Below, in pieces: positions 43,201 to 50,971 of a stretch of 64,000 bases of DNA. The stretch lies in contig NZ_PGFD01000001.1 of NCBI RefSeq assembly GCF_002797535.1, positions 1,612,001-1,676,000 on the forward strand, given 5' to 3'. The notes under the pieces were generated by a model that had not been told where the DNA came from, did no database searches, and worked only from the letters and a program-made list of their open reading frames with translations. Origin of the DNA: Chryseobacterium geocarposphaerae (GTDB lineage: Bacteria > Bacteroidota > Bacteroidia > Flavobacteriales > Weeksellaceae). The stretch's first letter is position 1, and each line of letters begins with the position of its first letter. Position numbers and translations under genes: made by a program.

Positions 43201-44253
43201 AAAGCAAAGATTAAAAATACTAAAGCAGGAAAGGCTTACAGTAAATTCAAAGGAAAAATTATTGAGAAAGGGAATAATGATTATCGCCCTGAGTGGATGA
43301 AGGAGAAAGGAAAATCTAGTATTCGCGAAGAAGATGTAAAACCTATTCAAACCGAACATGGAAGATCTTATGGACAGGCAAAAACCCATGAAGGACATAC
43401 AGTTACCATTACTGAAAGAGGAGAAATATATATTTGTGCTTCGCCTTGTGCACCCATTCGTGAAAAATATGTGTTGGAATTGGAAGATAATCCTGAACTA
43501 ATGCATCAAATTGAAGAGCTAGAAGCGGATACTATGCTAACCGATCAGGAAAAAGCAGATTGGATTGCGGAAGAAATAGAACCAAAACTTTCGAAGATAA
43601 GAAAAGAGAATAATGCTAAAATAGAAAATGACCTTAGCAAAGCTACCAAAACTTCACGATTTAGTCCTAAAGGTACAGTTCGGAAAATACGAGATAGAGA
43701 AGTCATTCAATCAGAAGACATTAGCCCAGCTGGAAAGCTGCCTATTGGGAAGTCAAGAATTGGAGAAGTTAAAGAGATTAAATTTACACAATCTTCAGTT
43801 AATAATGAGACAGGTGATTATTTTGTACTCGGAAATGCTTACTATCTGTCTATCGGTAAACCAGTGCCAGTAAAAGATATTAATGTCTTCTATAATTTAG
43901 TAGAAGACATGGAAGGTCTTATCACTGCAGATAACCGTCGATTAGTTGCAAATAAGATTGCAGGAAGAGAAACTATAAGATTTCAATATTTGAATCCTGA
44001 AGAACTTATGACCAAACATGCCTTTAAAATGACAACATTAACTAAAGGAACTGATATAGATATATTTGTTTATTTGGATAAGAATGGTAAATTTGTTAAA
44101 AAGCCTAAGCCAAGAACTCCAGAAGCTAGGACGGTTATATTTGAAACATGGAAATTAATTGAGCAAAAAGATGGGAGTTTGATAATTAAAAATCAACAAG
44201 GAAGAATAGTGCCTTTAGAAGAAATAAAAAATTATTTACCGAATGAAAAATAA
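40273..44253 (+). CDS. Giant eCIS cargo effector 2, unknown toxin
   Basis: A 1326-aa protein. The first 36 residues (MKAAIPVEKDNAHQSPSRKQ then RQQESVVPLSEVEITN) and the block VHGSQTIYDQGS, QTGDINHPDTK, NYNDVKSGTYLP match effector 1. A Lys/Ser/Ala-rich linker follows, with a coiled coil at about 395-520. A helical region with hydrophobic Gly-rich stretches (near 820-880 and 940-965) could insert in membranes. At about 1053-1057 is CASPC, in a segment THEGHTVTITERGEIYICAS that resembles pre-toxin regions in other polymorphic toxins. The last 200 residues, unrelated to effector 1, should be the active domain; no known catalytic motif is seen. The next gene overlaps its end by 11 bp. Confidence 0.75.
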   Translation: MKAAIPVEKDNAHQSPSRKQRQQESVVPLSEVEITNVKAQNPKTSFIKPGSSNTDNNRLSINGGIASVHGSQTIYDQGSEIMYGRLQESLSQTGDINHPDTKATEKNYIASLNVNQAHNYNDVKSGTYLPQTVQEQAVVHQENKKNQEAKQKPISKGNADVSLADLSATPATQLADHFNTVQNNSTSLLNSQSEKATGKLPKVNAKTGSAFPGSKAKSKSGAGKTVAKSSKKTVKSAGQKSKLKEISFPQNEPLKKTSYSFNTTGNKNGELEKQATQQFRAVSLDTSSIPTTMQQNANVDLTGEADTEHLAIEQKDVAQDLSIKKNQAAKDIHKDHGENSIIKKPKDEILKPSRKIKSKAIKKQPLDVLKLEGIDEANINAQFDPIIQSKIGAENEKYEAAELEHNQKVLEHEKAAETQIGIEKDQSQEKQRKSVKDAQADVHNSRVEWQNALNKTETDFAKKSGDQAKATLGNIKTEKSKGEEQAQKHINKANEDALKEKKEADRKAAEKKSEMEGKSGGFFGWLADKVSDFINALKDALNVVFTALRKAVKAIFEAAKKLVLDALEIARKAIVGFIKGFASLLKGFLDIALAAFPGIRDRLKAKIDKYVAAAEKFVNQTFEAFKKAVVAAIDFLADVVDTLLGTLQAVYNFALDAINTIASGIIKMLEFILDIEKQYNLFKNLITGIQEIWNNPKILENYVIGFIAPFIDKIPGEANNQFKKFFAQSGVSFAKHITGVWTHLQPILAYMSGNWWSEMKKMIWYLVWPFAEGGPVYTEAPKLWTLIPEIWNNVTNNNFSKAVDGGLAWMQALNNVVGAFSGWITIGSVLIGGIIGAFFGGVGAIPGIMAGLEFAIALGEGLLISMLATEGSIITKAVFDILTVDDDGVEGEAIKKKRENNESGQDGEASKDDNSMVNYESNDVETGHDRLQYAYQRIANSGFALAIIGVFMALGALATQIVKALKPKFSPKFANFKAKIKNTKAGKAYSKFKGKIIEKGNNDYRPEWMKEKGKSSIREEDVKPIQTEHGRSYGQAKTHEGHTVTITERGEIYICASPCAPIREKYVLELEDNPELMHQIEELEADTMLTDQEKADWIAEEIEPKLSKIRKENNAKIENDLSKATKTSRFSPKGTVRKIRDREVIQSEDISPAGKLPIGKSRIGEVKEIKFTQSSVNNETGDYFVLGNAYYLSIGKPVPVKDINVFYNLVEDMEGLITADNRRLVANKIAGRETIRFQYLNPEELMTKHAFKMTTLTKGTDIDIFVYLDKNGKFVKKPKPRTPEARTVIFETWKLIEQKDGSLIIKNQQGRIVPLEEIKNYLPNEK

Positions 44254-44662
44254 AATATTAGAGAGATTTAACAATATAATATTAGATAGTTATTGGATAA
44301 GAGTTGTTGATGATCATGAAGATCCGACGTATTATTTAATTGATATAAGAGTTGTAAGTGAGGGCAATTTAAAATCCTACTATTTTTATGGTTTAGCTGA
44401 AATGTATCAAAAAAACATACATATTCAGGAACAAAAAAATTATTTAATAATTAATGAAACAAGCAACTGGTCTGAGATATTTATTGATAAAAATAAAAAG
44501 GAAATCTCTGCATCTCTGAATATTAATGAGGAACTTTTGAAGCATTATATATTTCAAATAGGAGAAATCGAATTCAATATACTTGCAGAGGGGTACAATA
44601 TTGATGATAATTTTAGAGAAATGTTTAGAGAGCAGGAAAAAATCAAAAATTTAGTATCATGA
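44243..44662 (+). CDS. Candidate immunity protein for effector 2
   Basis: A 139-aa acidic protein with no signal peptide, beginning MKNKILERFNNIILDSYWIR. The beta-rich middle and acidic tail suit an immunity or chaperone protein. It overlaps the end of effector 2 by 11 bp and the next gene by 4 bp (ATGA), so the three are coupled. No family is recognised. The call depends on position only. Confidence 0.55.
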   Translation: MKNKILERFNNIILDSYWIRVVDDHEDPTYYLIDIRVVSEGNLKSYYFYGLAEMYQKNIHIQEQKNYLIINETSNWSEIFIDKNKKEISASLNINEELLKHYIFQIGEIEFNILAEGYNIDDNFREMFREQEKIKNLVS

Positions 44663-45024
44663 TAGCAAAACCATTATTTCCTCATTTATCAGAAGGAAGC
44701 ATAATGTATAGATATAAAGCCATAGAATATTTTAATTCATCAAAAAAAGTATTTACCACCGTGAATATGTATGATGAAGAAAAGAGAAAATCTATAGTAG
44801 CGGGATTTCTATTTACTGGAGTGGAAGAAGTGAGCCAAAAATTAAAGACAGAGAATATGCTTAGAGAATTTGGTCTAGAAAACAACCCTATGTTTGAATT
44901 TATTTTTTGCTCAAACATTGATAAAGAATTAAAAACATATATATTAGCTATTGGTGTTGCAGTTCTGATAATAAAAGCGAAAAAAGTTGAATTAATTACT
45001 GAAGGTATCTATTATATGGGATAA
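44659..45024 (+). CDS. Second small gene after effector 2
   Basis: A 121-aa protein. The annotated ATG overlaps the previous stop; an ATG at 44704 (MYRYKAIEYF), preceded by GAAGGAAG, is an equally good start and would leave 106 aa. A hydrophobic stretch near the C-terminus (YILAIGVAVLIIKA) is probably a buried strand or weak membrane segment. It may be a second immunity protein or partner of the first. It is followed by a terminator that closes the operon. Confidence 0.5.
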   Translation: MIAKPLFPHLSEGSIMYRYKAIEYFNSSKKVFTTVNMYDEEKRKSIVAGFLFTGVEEVSQKLKTENMLREFGLENNPMFEFIFCSNIDKELKTYILAIGVAVLIIKAKKVELITEGIYYMG

Positions 45025-45047
45025 CAAATAATTAATATTTAAACTTC

Positions 45048-45084
45048 AAAGAGGCTGTTCGAAAAGTTCGGATAGTCTCTTTTA
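45048..45084 (+). terminator. Terminator after effector 2 operon
   Basis: Imperfect hairpin starting AAAGAGGCTGTTCGAA and closing TTCGGATAGTCTCTTT, then T. It lies 24 bp after the last stop and marks the right end of the eCIS locus. Confidence 0.7.
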
Positions 45085-45276
45085 TGAATTTAACGATATC
45101 TATATTAATTAAGTCACTACCATTTTTTACTACTTATAAAAGGTCAAAGTTTACTTATTTAAAGTAACGCTTTCCCGTTATTATTGTTAAAATCTCCTAA
45201 TTTTTGAAATTAGAAAACTTTAAAGTCTTTAATTGAGTAATTTAGCATTGGATTAAAAAATGTGTTAAGATTTTCT

Positions 45277-47682
45277 ATGAAAAACATCTTCTTTTTATTG
45301 CTTGTTTCAGTGGTACAACCTGCATTGGCACAAACCAAACTGGAAAAAGCAATTACCAGTCTTGAAAATAATTACGAACAGGAAAAAGTATACATCCTTA
45401 CCGACAAATCACAATATGCAGCTGGTGACCAGATATGGTTCAAAAGTTTTGTTTTTGATGGTTACAATCGTTCTGCACTGTCTACTACTTTATTTGTTGA
45501 ATTATATGATGCTGATAAAAAATTAATAGACTGGAAAACGGTACTTCTCACGAATGGTGAAGGCAGCGGAGACTTTAAACTTAAGGAAGATCTTCCTGAG
45601 CAAATTTATTTTGTAAGAGCCTATACGCCTTACATGACCAATTTTAACGAAGATTTTCAGATCGTTAAAACGATTCCGGTTTACAATCCCAGTTCTACTA
45701 AAACATTAGAAATTGCAAAAAGTACAGACTGGTCTGCAAAAGCTTTCCCGGAAGGAAGAACTTTCATTAATGGAGTACCTACAAAATTTGCCGTAAGATT
45801 ATCCAGCAATACTTCTTTACCGGAAAACTGGAGCGGAAAAGTAATAGATACACAAAATCCGAGTGTACCTGTAACTAACTTTACATCTTTTGATAAAAAT
45901 GTTGCCTCATTTACAATAACTCCGGCTTCAGGAAAAAAATATCAGGCTATCATTCAGGATAATGCAGGAAAAAAGCAAACCATAGATTTACCTGAGGTCG
46001 TAAACAGTGGTGTTAGTCTGCAAGTTTCCAGCTCTAAAGATGGAATTAAATACAGTTTAAAAGGGATCAATTTAAAGCAACAGCTTCAAAATTATAAAAT
46101 TGTAGGAACCATCAACAATCATTTGGCATATAGAGCTAATATCAATCAGCTAATTAATGAAGCTTCAAGTCTTATTCCTACCAAAATAAGCAACGGAGCC
46201 AACGGTATTTTACAATTAGCCATTTTCGATGAGCAAGATAATCTAGTTGCTCAAAGGCTTTGCTTTATCAAGCCTAATAATTTAAAGATTGAAAAGGCAG
46301 ATATTATTAGTAAGAATTTAAAAACCACGCCAAGATCTTTCAACAGTATTGATCTTTCCCCGGAATCATATTTTAAAAACTACACCGTTTTGGTAAGCGA
46401 AAACGATGGCAACAATACACCGGAAGAAGAGAATCTTCTGAGCGGCCTGTGGTTGACGGGAGATTTTACTTCAAAAATAGACAGTCCCGCGCAATATTTC
46501 TCCAGCAATGCCAATAGTGAAGCTTTAGACGCTTTGCTTATTTCTGAAAACTGGAACAAATTTGACTGGAATTCTGTTCTTAACGGATCTGTGCCATCCA
46601 TTAAAAATAATTCTCAAAAATTTCTTTCTTATAGGGTAAAACCTCTTAAAAACAACGCCATGCTGAAAGACACCAATGTGACTTTAGCATTAAAACTAGG
46701 GAAGAATGAACCTACTGTTAATTTATTTAAAACGGATCAGAACGGATATGTCTATCTGGATAATCTCAGCTTTGATGAGCCTTTGAGTGTTTCATTATTT
46801 GTAAATGCAGAAAAAGATAAAGAATCAAGTACGGATAACTTATTCGTCACCGTAGAACCACTGGTAGTTCCTACACCATTTAAAGGCAACTTTCCAACCA
46901 CAAAATACAGACTGGTAACAGCAGCAGCAAACAGAAAACTTTCCACAACAATTTCCAGAGCCATCAATACACAGAAGAATATTAAAAAGACTGAGAATGT
47001 TGATGTACAAATTGAAGAAGTAAAATTAGTAGGAAAGAAAAAAGATCCCAAAGAAGAATTGGATAAACAACTTTCTACCGGGATGTTCAGTTCTATAAAT
47101 TCTACTATATTCGATTTCGTAAATGAAGACCAGCATGTTGGAGGATCCAACAATATTTTTGACTGGCTGCAGGGAAGAGCGGCCGGTTTAACATTTCAAC
47201 GGGACAATTCAGGAGTGAATGTACCCTATATTCGTGGCAGTCAGGCAAAACTCTATTTAGATGAAGTTCAAACCGATCCCAGTATGATTGCAAGTCTCCC
47301 CGTAACCAATATTGCTATGGTGAAAATTATTAAAGGAGCCGGATTAATAGGTGATGCCGTATTAATCTATACCCTGAAAGGAAATATGAAATCCAAAAGC
47401 AATGAAAGTGAAAAAGCAACACAAAATAATAATCTGGCCATAGTAAAAGGATACGATAAACCTTCGGAATTCCCTATTGAAATGATTGATAATGATTCTC
47501 CGGCTAAAATTGAAAATGATACCCGAGAAACATTGTACTGGAATCCTAATTTGTTTGACAGTGATTATGTTCCTCCAAGAATTAAGTTTTTCAATAATGA
47601 CTCTGCAAAACAATATAAAATGCTTATCATAAGCTTTGATGAAGACGATAACCTTCTTTATGATCAGGAAATTTTAAAATAA
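45277..47682 (+). CDS. Secreted MG2/TonB-plug-domain surface protein
   Basis: An 801-aa exported protein. The signal peptide ends near VVQPALA-Q (about 20). The N-terminal part has a macroglobulin-like MG2 motif (VYILTDKSQYAAGDQIWFKS), as in alpha-2-macroglobulin-type proteins of Bacteroidota. Near 610-690 there is a TonB-plug-like stretch (IFDWLQGRAAGLTFQRD, YLDEVQT, IIKGAG), but no beta barrel follows. Such plug-only proteins are common in this phylum and probably act at the outer membrane in a complex. The ATG at 45277 is chosen over an upstream GTG because the signal peptide begins there. It is a single gene with its own terminator. Confidence 0.8.
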   Translation: MKNIFFLLLVSVVQPALAQTKLEKAITSLENNYEQEKVYILTDKSQYAAGDQIWFKSFVFDGYNRSALSTTLFVELYDADKKLIDWKTVLLTNGEGSGDFKLKEDLPEQIYFVRAYTPYMTNFNEDFQIVKTIPVYNPSSTKTLEIAKSTDWSAKAFPEGRTFINGVPTKFAVRLSSNTSLPENWSGKVIDTQNPSVPVTNFTSFDKNVASFTITPASGKKYQAIIQDNAGKKQTIDLPEVVNSGVSLQVSSSKDGIKYSLKGINLKQQLQNYKIVGTINNHLAYRANINQLINEASSLIPTKISNGANGILQLAIFDEQDNLVAQRLCFIKPNNLKIEKADIISKNLKTTPRSFNSIDLSPESYFKNYTVLVSENDGNNTPEEENLLSGLWLTGDFTSKIDSPAQYFSSNANSEALDALLISENWNKFDWNSVLNGSVPSIKNNSQKFLSYRVKPLKNNAMLKDTNVTLALKLGKNEPTVNLFKTDQNGYVYLDNLSFDEPLSVSLFVNAEKDKESSTDNLFVTVEPLVVPTPFKGNFPTTKYRLVTAAANRKLSTTISRAINTQKNIKKTENVDVQIEEVKLVGKKKDPKEELDKQLSTGMFSSINSTIFDFVNEDQHVGGSNNIFDWLQGRAAGLTFQRDNSGVNVPYIRGSQAKLYLDEVQTDPSMIASLPVTNIAMVKIIKGAGLIGDAVLIYTLKGNMKSKSNESEKATQNNNLAIVKGYDKPSEFPIEMIDNDSPAKIENDTRETLYWNPNLFDSDYVPPRIKFFNNDSAKQYKMLIISFDEDDNLLYDQEILK

Positions 47683-47686
47683 AGCT

Positions 47687-47720
47687 AAACGGCATTACTT
47701 TCAAGATAGTAATGCCGTTT
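47687..47720 (+). terminator. Terminator
   Basis: Perfect 12-bp arms AAACGGCATTAC/GTAATGCCGTTT with T-rich tail, 5 bp after the stop of the MG2/plug gene. Confidence 0.85.
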
Positions 47721-48032
47721 TAATTTTATAATCAGTAATTATTAATTCTATTTTGATGTTTTCACTCCCTGAGGTAATATTTTTCTTTGATTTCAAAATC
47801 ACTGATAACGATCTCCGGTCCATTACAAGATGAAATATATTGCAAGAACTCATCATTACGGAGGAAATACACAAATGTTATCCAACTTTATAAACAGTAA
47901 TCTGCAATGATTTCGTTAAATCATCTATCAACAAAACAGGAGTTTTGAAAAATAAAGTATTTAAAATCAACTACAAATGTTTTGATTGCAATAACCTAGC
48001 ATTCTTTCCAATAGCAATATTAAAAAAAGTAC

Positions 48033-48040
48033 TATTTTTG
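48033..48040 (+). promoter_or_regulatory. -7 box TATTTTTG
   Basis: Matches TAnnTTTG about 83 bp upstream of the 184-aa secreted protein start. No clear -33 box. Confidence 0.4.
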
Positions 48041-48122
48041 TGAGGAATTATAAATGTTGTCTAATAGCAGATTTATTATTACATTAGACATACCAATTTA
48101 TGAAATATTAAAATTCACCCAA

Positions 48123-48677
48123 ATGAAAAAATTAATTCTACTCCTTACTTGTTCGTTCGGTATTTCAGTTTTTTCGCAAATTAAAGTACTAAAAAACGAG
48201 ACTTTAGTAGAAATTGGAAAAGATAATTCTGTAGGTTTATTCAAAAAAGACGATAAATTCACTATTAATTATCAGGACCTCAATACGAGTAATCTCAATA
48301 CATTCAGATCATTTTCATTTTTAGATGTCAATGGGGATGTAGAAGGTCTCTATAAATTAATTACCGGTGGCCTTATCGATCAACCAACAGGAAACATTAC
48401 CCTGGAGCTTCCTAATGACATTATTGAGCTGCACTATGAAAAAAACTACGGCCAGCCTACCGTTCAGTTTATTCAGTACATCAATAAAAACAGGAAATAT
48501 GTAGGGAAATCCCAATTCTTAAATAAGAAACAGGTTGATAAGATCTTTGGTATAGGAACAGCCAAATCGGCATTGTACAAACCTGTTGCAAAGAACAATC
48601 TGACCCCTGTAAATCCAATGCCTGCTCCCGAAACGGCAAAACCGGCAACCACAAAAGGAAAGAAATCAAAAAAATAA
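48123..48677 (+). CDS. Exported hypothetical protein
   Basis: A 184-aa protein with a signal peptide (MKKLILLLTCSFGISVFSQ). The mature part is mixed alpha/beta without Cys. It ends in a Pro/Ala/Lys-rich tail, PAPETAKPATTKGKKSKK, suggesting a disordered basic end. The ATG at 48123 is chosen because the signal sequence starts there; the longer frame from 48054 runs into the leader. No family is recognised. It lies between independent terminators. Confidence 0.7.
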   Translation: MKKLILLLTCSFGISVFSQIKVLKNETLVEIGKDNSVGLFKKDDKFTINYQDLNTSNLNTFRSFSFLDVNGDVEGLYKLITGGLIDQPTGNITLELPNDIIELHYEKNYGQPTVQFIQYINKNRKYVGKSQFLNKKQVDKIFGIGTAKSALYKPVAKNNLTPVNPMPAPETAKPATTKGKKSKK

Positions 48678-48689
48678 TCAATAATACTT

Positions 48690-48715
48690 AACTCATTCTC
48701 TTAGGATGAGTTTTT
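48690..48715 (+). terminator. Short terminator
   Basis: AACTCAT/ATGAGTT arms (48690-48696 and 48706-48712) followed by T-rich sequence, after the 184-aa gene. Confidence 0.6.
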
Positions 48716-48721
48716 TATTTT

Positions 48722-48729
48722 TATTTTTG
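48722..48729 (+). promoter_or_regulatory. -7 box for the GldA-like gene
   Basis: TATTTTTG matches TAnnTTTG, 23 bp before the ATG at 48753. Confidence 0.45.
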
Positions 48730-48752
48730 TAAAAAAAGATTCTCATCAGATT

Positions 48753-49448
48753 ATGTCCCTTCAAATAACTCAATTAACAAAAAAGTTTGCAGAACAAACT
48801 GCGCTTAACAATATTAATATTTCAATTGATAAAAATGAGATCATTGGTCTTCTGGGCCCAAACGGTGCCGGGAAATCAACACTTATGAAATCCATTGTCG
48901 GTGCACTTACCATAGATGAGGGTGAGATTATTTTTAACGGGAAAAACATTACAGAAAACGAAATAGAAAGCAAGAGAAAAATTGGCTTTTTACCAGAGAA
49001 CAATCCACTTTACCTGGAAATGTATGTGAAGGAATATCTGCAATTTGTAGCCAATATTCATAAAATTCCTACATCAAGAGTAGATGAGGTGATTGATTTA
49101 GTAGGAATTACACCGGAAAAATCTAAAAAAATAGGACAACTTTCTAAAGGATACAAACAAAGAGTAGGTCTTGCGCAGGCCATCATTCATCAACCGGATT
49201 TATTGATCCTGGATGAGCCGACCAACGGTCTTGATCCCAACCAAATCATCGAGATCAGAAATGTGGTAAAAGAAATCGGTCAGCAAAAAACAGTTTTACT
49301 TTCTACCCACATCATGCAGGAAGTTGAAGCACTTTGTTCCCGTGTAATCCTTATCCATAAAGGAAATATTCTTCAGGATTGTCCTATTGAAGAGTTTAAA
49401 GGTAAGTTTGAAAGCCTTGAAGAAGCTTTTGCAAGCTATACTGCATAA
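48753..49448 (+). CDS. gldA: ABC transporter ATP-binding protein, GldA-like
   Basis: A 231-aa ABC ATPase. Walker A is GPNGAGKS (about 36-43), the signature region QLSKGYKQRVGLAQ (about 131-144), Walker B LLILDEP, and the H-loop STHIMQEVEAL. The segment GFLPENNPLYLEMYVKEYLQ closely follows GldA, the ATPase of the GldAFG transporter linked to gliding motility and to secretion in Bacteroidota. It is shorter than the GldA of gliding species, losing the C-terminal part, and gldF/gldG are not adjacent. In a non-gliding genus it may serve another exporter. Confidence 0.75.
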   Translation: MSLQITQLTKKFAEQTALNNINISIDKNEIIGLLGPNGAGKSTLMKSIVGALTIDEGEIIFNGKNITENEIESKRKIGFLPENNPLYLEMYVKEYLQFVANIHKIPTSRVDEVIDLVGITPEKSKKIGQLSKGYKQRVGLAQAIIHQPDLLILDEPTNGLDPNQIIEIRNVVKEIGQQKTVLLSTHIMQEVEALCSRVILIHKGNILQDCPIEEFKGKFESLEEAFASYTA

Positions 49449-49486
49449 AAAGAAGAACGCCCGAAAATTTCGGGCGTTCTTCTTTT
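49448..49486. terminator. Strong terminator after gldA
   Basis: Nineteen-base arms, perfectly complementary (49448-49466 and 49468-49486), GC-rich core CGCCCG and T-rich tail; overlaps the stop codon by one base. Confidence 0.9.
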
Positions 49487-49576
49487 CTTTAACAATTAGC
49501 CATAAAATATTCTTGTAAAAAGAACTTTAATTAGCTTTAATTTGATAAATTTAACATCACCAATAAAATATTAAAA

Positions 49577-50008
49577 ATGATCAAAAAACTTTTATTTACA
49601 GCACTTTGTATTGCTCAGTGTTCATTATTTACAGCACATACAATCCATGAGAATCCTGTTTCAAAAGAAAATTATAAACAGGAAAAAGTACCAAAATCAG
49701 TTATTATTAAAACAAAAAAGTTCAAGCTGAAAATAGATAAGCAACCCAACGGGAAATATCTTTATCAATCTTGGGCAGCGACCGGAAAAGTAACTTCAAA
49801 ACCGAGTATGATTATTTCTGACGGAGAGTTGATCCCTGACGGAACCGGAGGAAACTATTATTATGAATTTAACAATAATGGCTATACTTATCAGGTCTGG
49901 AGAAATTATTTAACCGATTCGCCTAAAAAAGCACCTTATACTCTTGTTGTGACTGATCAAAACGGAAAAACAATCGTCAATCAGGATGGACAAATCGTAA
50001 AAAATTAA
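49577..50008 (+). CDS. Exported hypothetical protein
   Basis: A 143-aa protein with a signal peptide (MIKKLLFTALCIAQCSLFTA). The mature part is basic, with beta-type strands and the motif GGNYYYEFNNNGYTYQVWRN near 90-110. No domain is recognised and no catalytic residues stand out. It is monocistronic between two terminators and convergent with the patatin gene. Confidence 0.7.
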   Translation: MIKKLLFTALCIAQCSLFTAHTIHENPVSKENYKQEKVPKSVIIKTKKFKLKIDKQPNGKYLYQSWAATGKVTSKPSMIISDGELIPDGTGGNYYYEFNNNGYTYQVWRNYLTDSPKKAPYTLVVTDQNGKTIVNQDGQIVKN

Positions 50009-50012
50009 AATA

Positions 50013-50041
50013 AAAACTCTCACTATTTATGTGAGAGTTTT
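50013..50041. terminator. Bidirectional terminator
   Basis: AAAACTCTCAC (50013-50023) and GTGAGAGTTTT (50031-50041), between convergent genes. Confidence 0.85.
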
Positions 50042-50045
50042 GTTT

Positions 50046-50846
50046 TTATGTACCTGCTGGTTTTATTTTCAAATAAAAATTACTTTCATCAAAACTTTCT
50101 TTGGCCGCATTATAGCCTATATTGAAAATCTGCTCAAGGCGGTCTTTTTTTCTTTCAAAGGTTCCGAAACTGGATAATTTTTGAGAGGAAATGAACCAGT
50201 CACAATACTCGAATTTTACTTTTTCAATTCTGTAAGAAAGAAGATCATAAGAACGTGAAACAATAGCTTTTATCGACTTCAAATCATTGATTTTAATATC
50301 ATGAGGCGGAGAGACAAAAACCCCGATCAGTCTGTCGCAATCATCGCGGATAATATCAGCAGGAAAGTTATTAAGAACTCCTCCATCACAAAACATTTCT
50401 TCCTCCAAAATATAGGGTGTCGTAATTCCCGGAATAGAACAGGACGCTATAATGGCGTCGGTAACCAGAAAATCATCATCAAAGATCTTTTCAGTTCCGG
50501 AAACCAACTCTGTGGCCACAATCTTGACCTGTTTCTCCAAATCCCCAATTTTCATATCCCGAAAAATTGGTTTCAGATAATTGTTAAAAATAACGGAAGA
50601 AACCAGCCCCGGCTGATTGAACGTAAAATGTTTCCAGTTGAAAAAGTATACCGATTGAAAAAAATCAAGGATTTCTTCCGGTGTTTTCCCTACTGCATAA
50701 AGGCATCCCACAATAGAACCTGCACTACAACATGCCAAAATATCTACATCAATATTTTTTTCAAGCAAAAATTTTAAAACTCCTGCATGAGCAATACCTT
50801 TGGTACCACCACCCGATAAAACCAATCCTGTTTTTTCAAAGTTCAT
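50046..50846 (-). CDS. Patatin-like phospholipase
   Basis: A 266-aa patatin domain. The Gly-rich oxyanion motif SGGGTKG stands at 11-17, the nucleophile Ser41 in C-C-S-A-G (39-43), and the catalytic Asp154 in DGG (154-156). Patatins hydrolyse acyl chains of lipids in the cytoplasm or at the membrane. The family's G-x-S-x-G is C-x-S-x-G here; activity may still be kept, since the first Gly is not catalytic. No signal peptide is present. It is a single gene facing a terminator. Confidence 0.85.
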   Translation of the reverse strand: MNFEKTGLVLSGGGTKGIAHAGVLKFLLEKNIDVDILACCSAGSIVGCLYAVGKTPEEILDFFQSVYFFNWKHFTFNQPGLVSSVIFNNYLKPIFRDMKIGDLEKQVKIVATELVSGTEKIFDDDFLVTDAIIASCSIPGITTPYILEEEMFCDGGVLNNFPADIIRDDCDRLIGVFVSPPHDIKINDLKSIKAIVSRSYDLLSYRIEKVKFEYCDWFISSQKLSSFGTFERKKDRLEQIFNIGYNAAKESFDESNFYLKIKPAGT

Positions 50847-50921
50847 TGAATAAATTTAAGAAAACATCGTTACACAATGTATTTAATAATCTAAATATTT
50901 TGTTAATTTTTCGGAAAATAA

Positions 50922-50947
50922 AAAACCACAGAAGAATCTGCGGTTTT
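50922..50947 (-). terminator. Terminator after lpd
   Basis: AAAACCACAGA/TCTGCGGTTTT with one mismatch and a T run on the minus strand, 25 bp downstream of the lpd stop. Confidence 0.7.
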
Positions 50948-50971
50948 AATATTTAAAATAATAATCTCAGA

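Larger units (their letters stand above)
47683..48122. other. Intergenic; possible short coding remnant
   Basis: A 440-bp gap. It holds the terminator at 47687-47720, a minus-strand open stretch of about 36 codons (47762-47872, ending EKYYLRE then TGA) that looks coding but has no full start, and a -7 box at 48033-48040. The short stretch may be the tail of a decayed gene. Confidence 0.35.

Noticed and set aside
45048..45084. Possible end of an insertion sequence
   Set aside because: No transposase, no matching opposite end and no target duplication seen; it serves as a normal terminator.
47762..47881. Short coding-like stretch on the minus strand
   Set aside because: Only about 36 codons with no ATG and a stop just upstream; at most a decayed gene end, too short to call.
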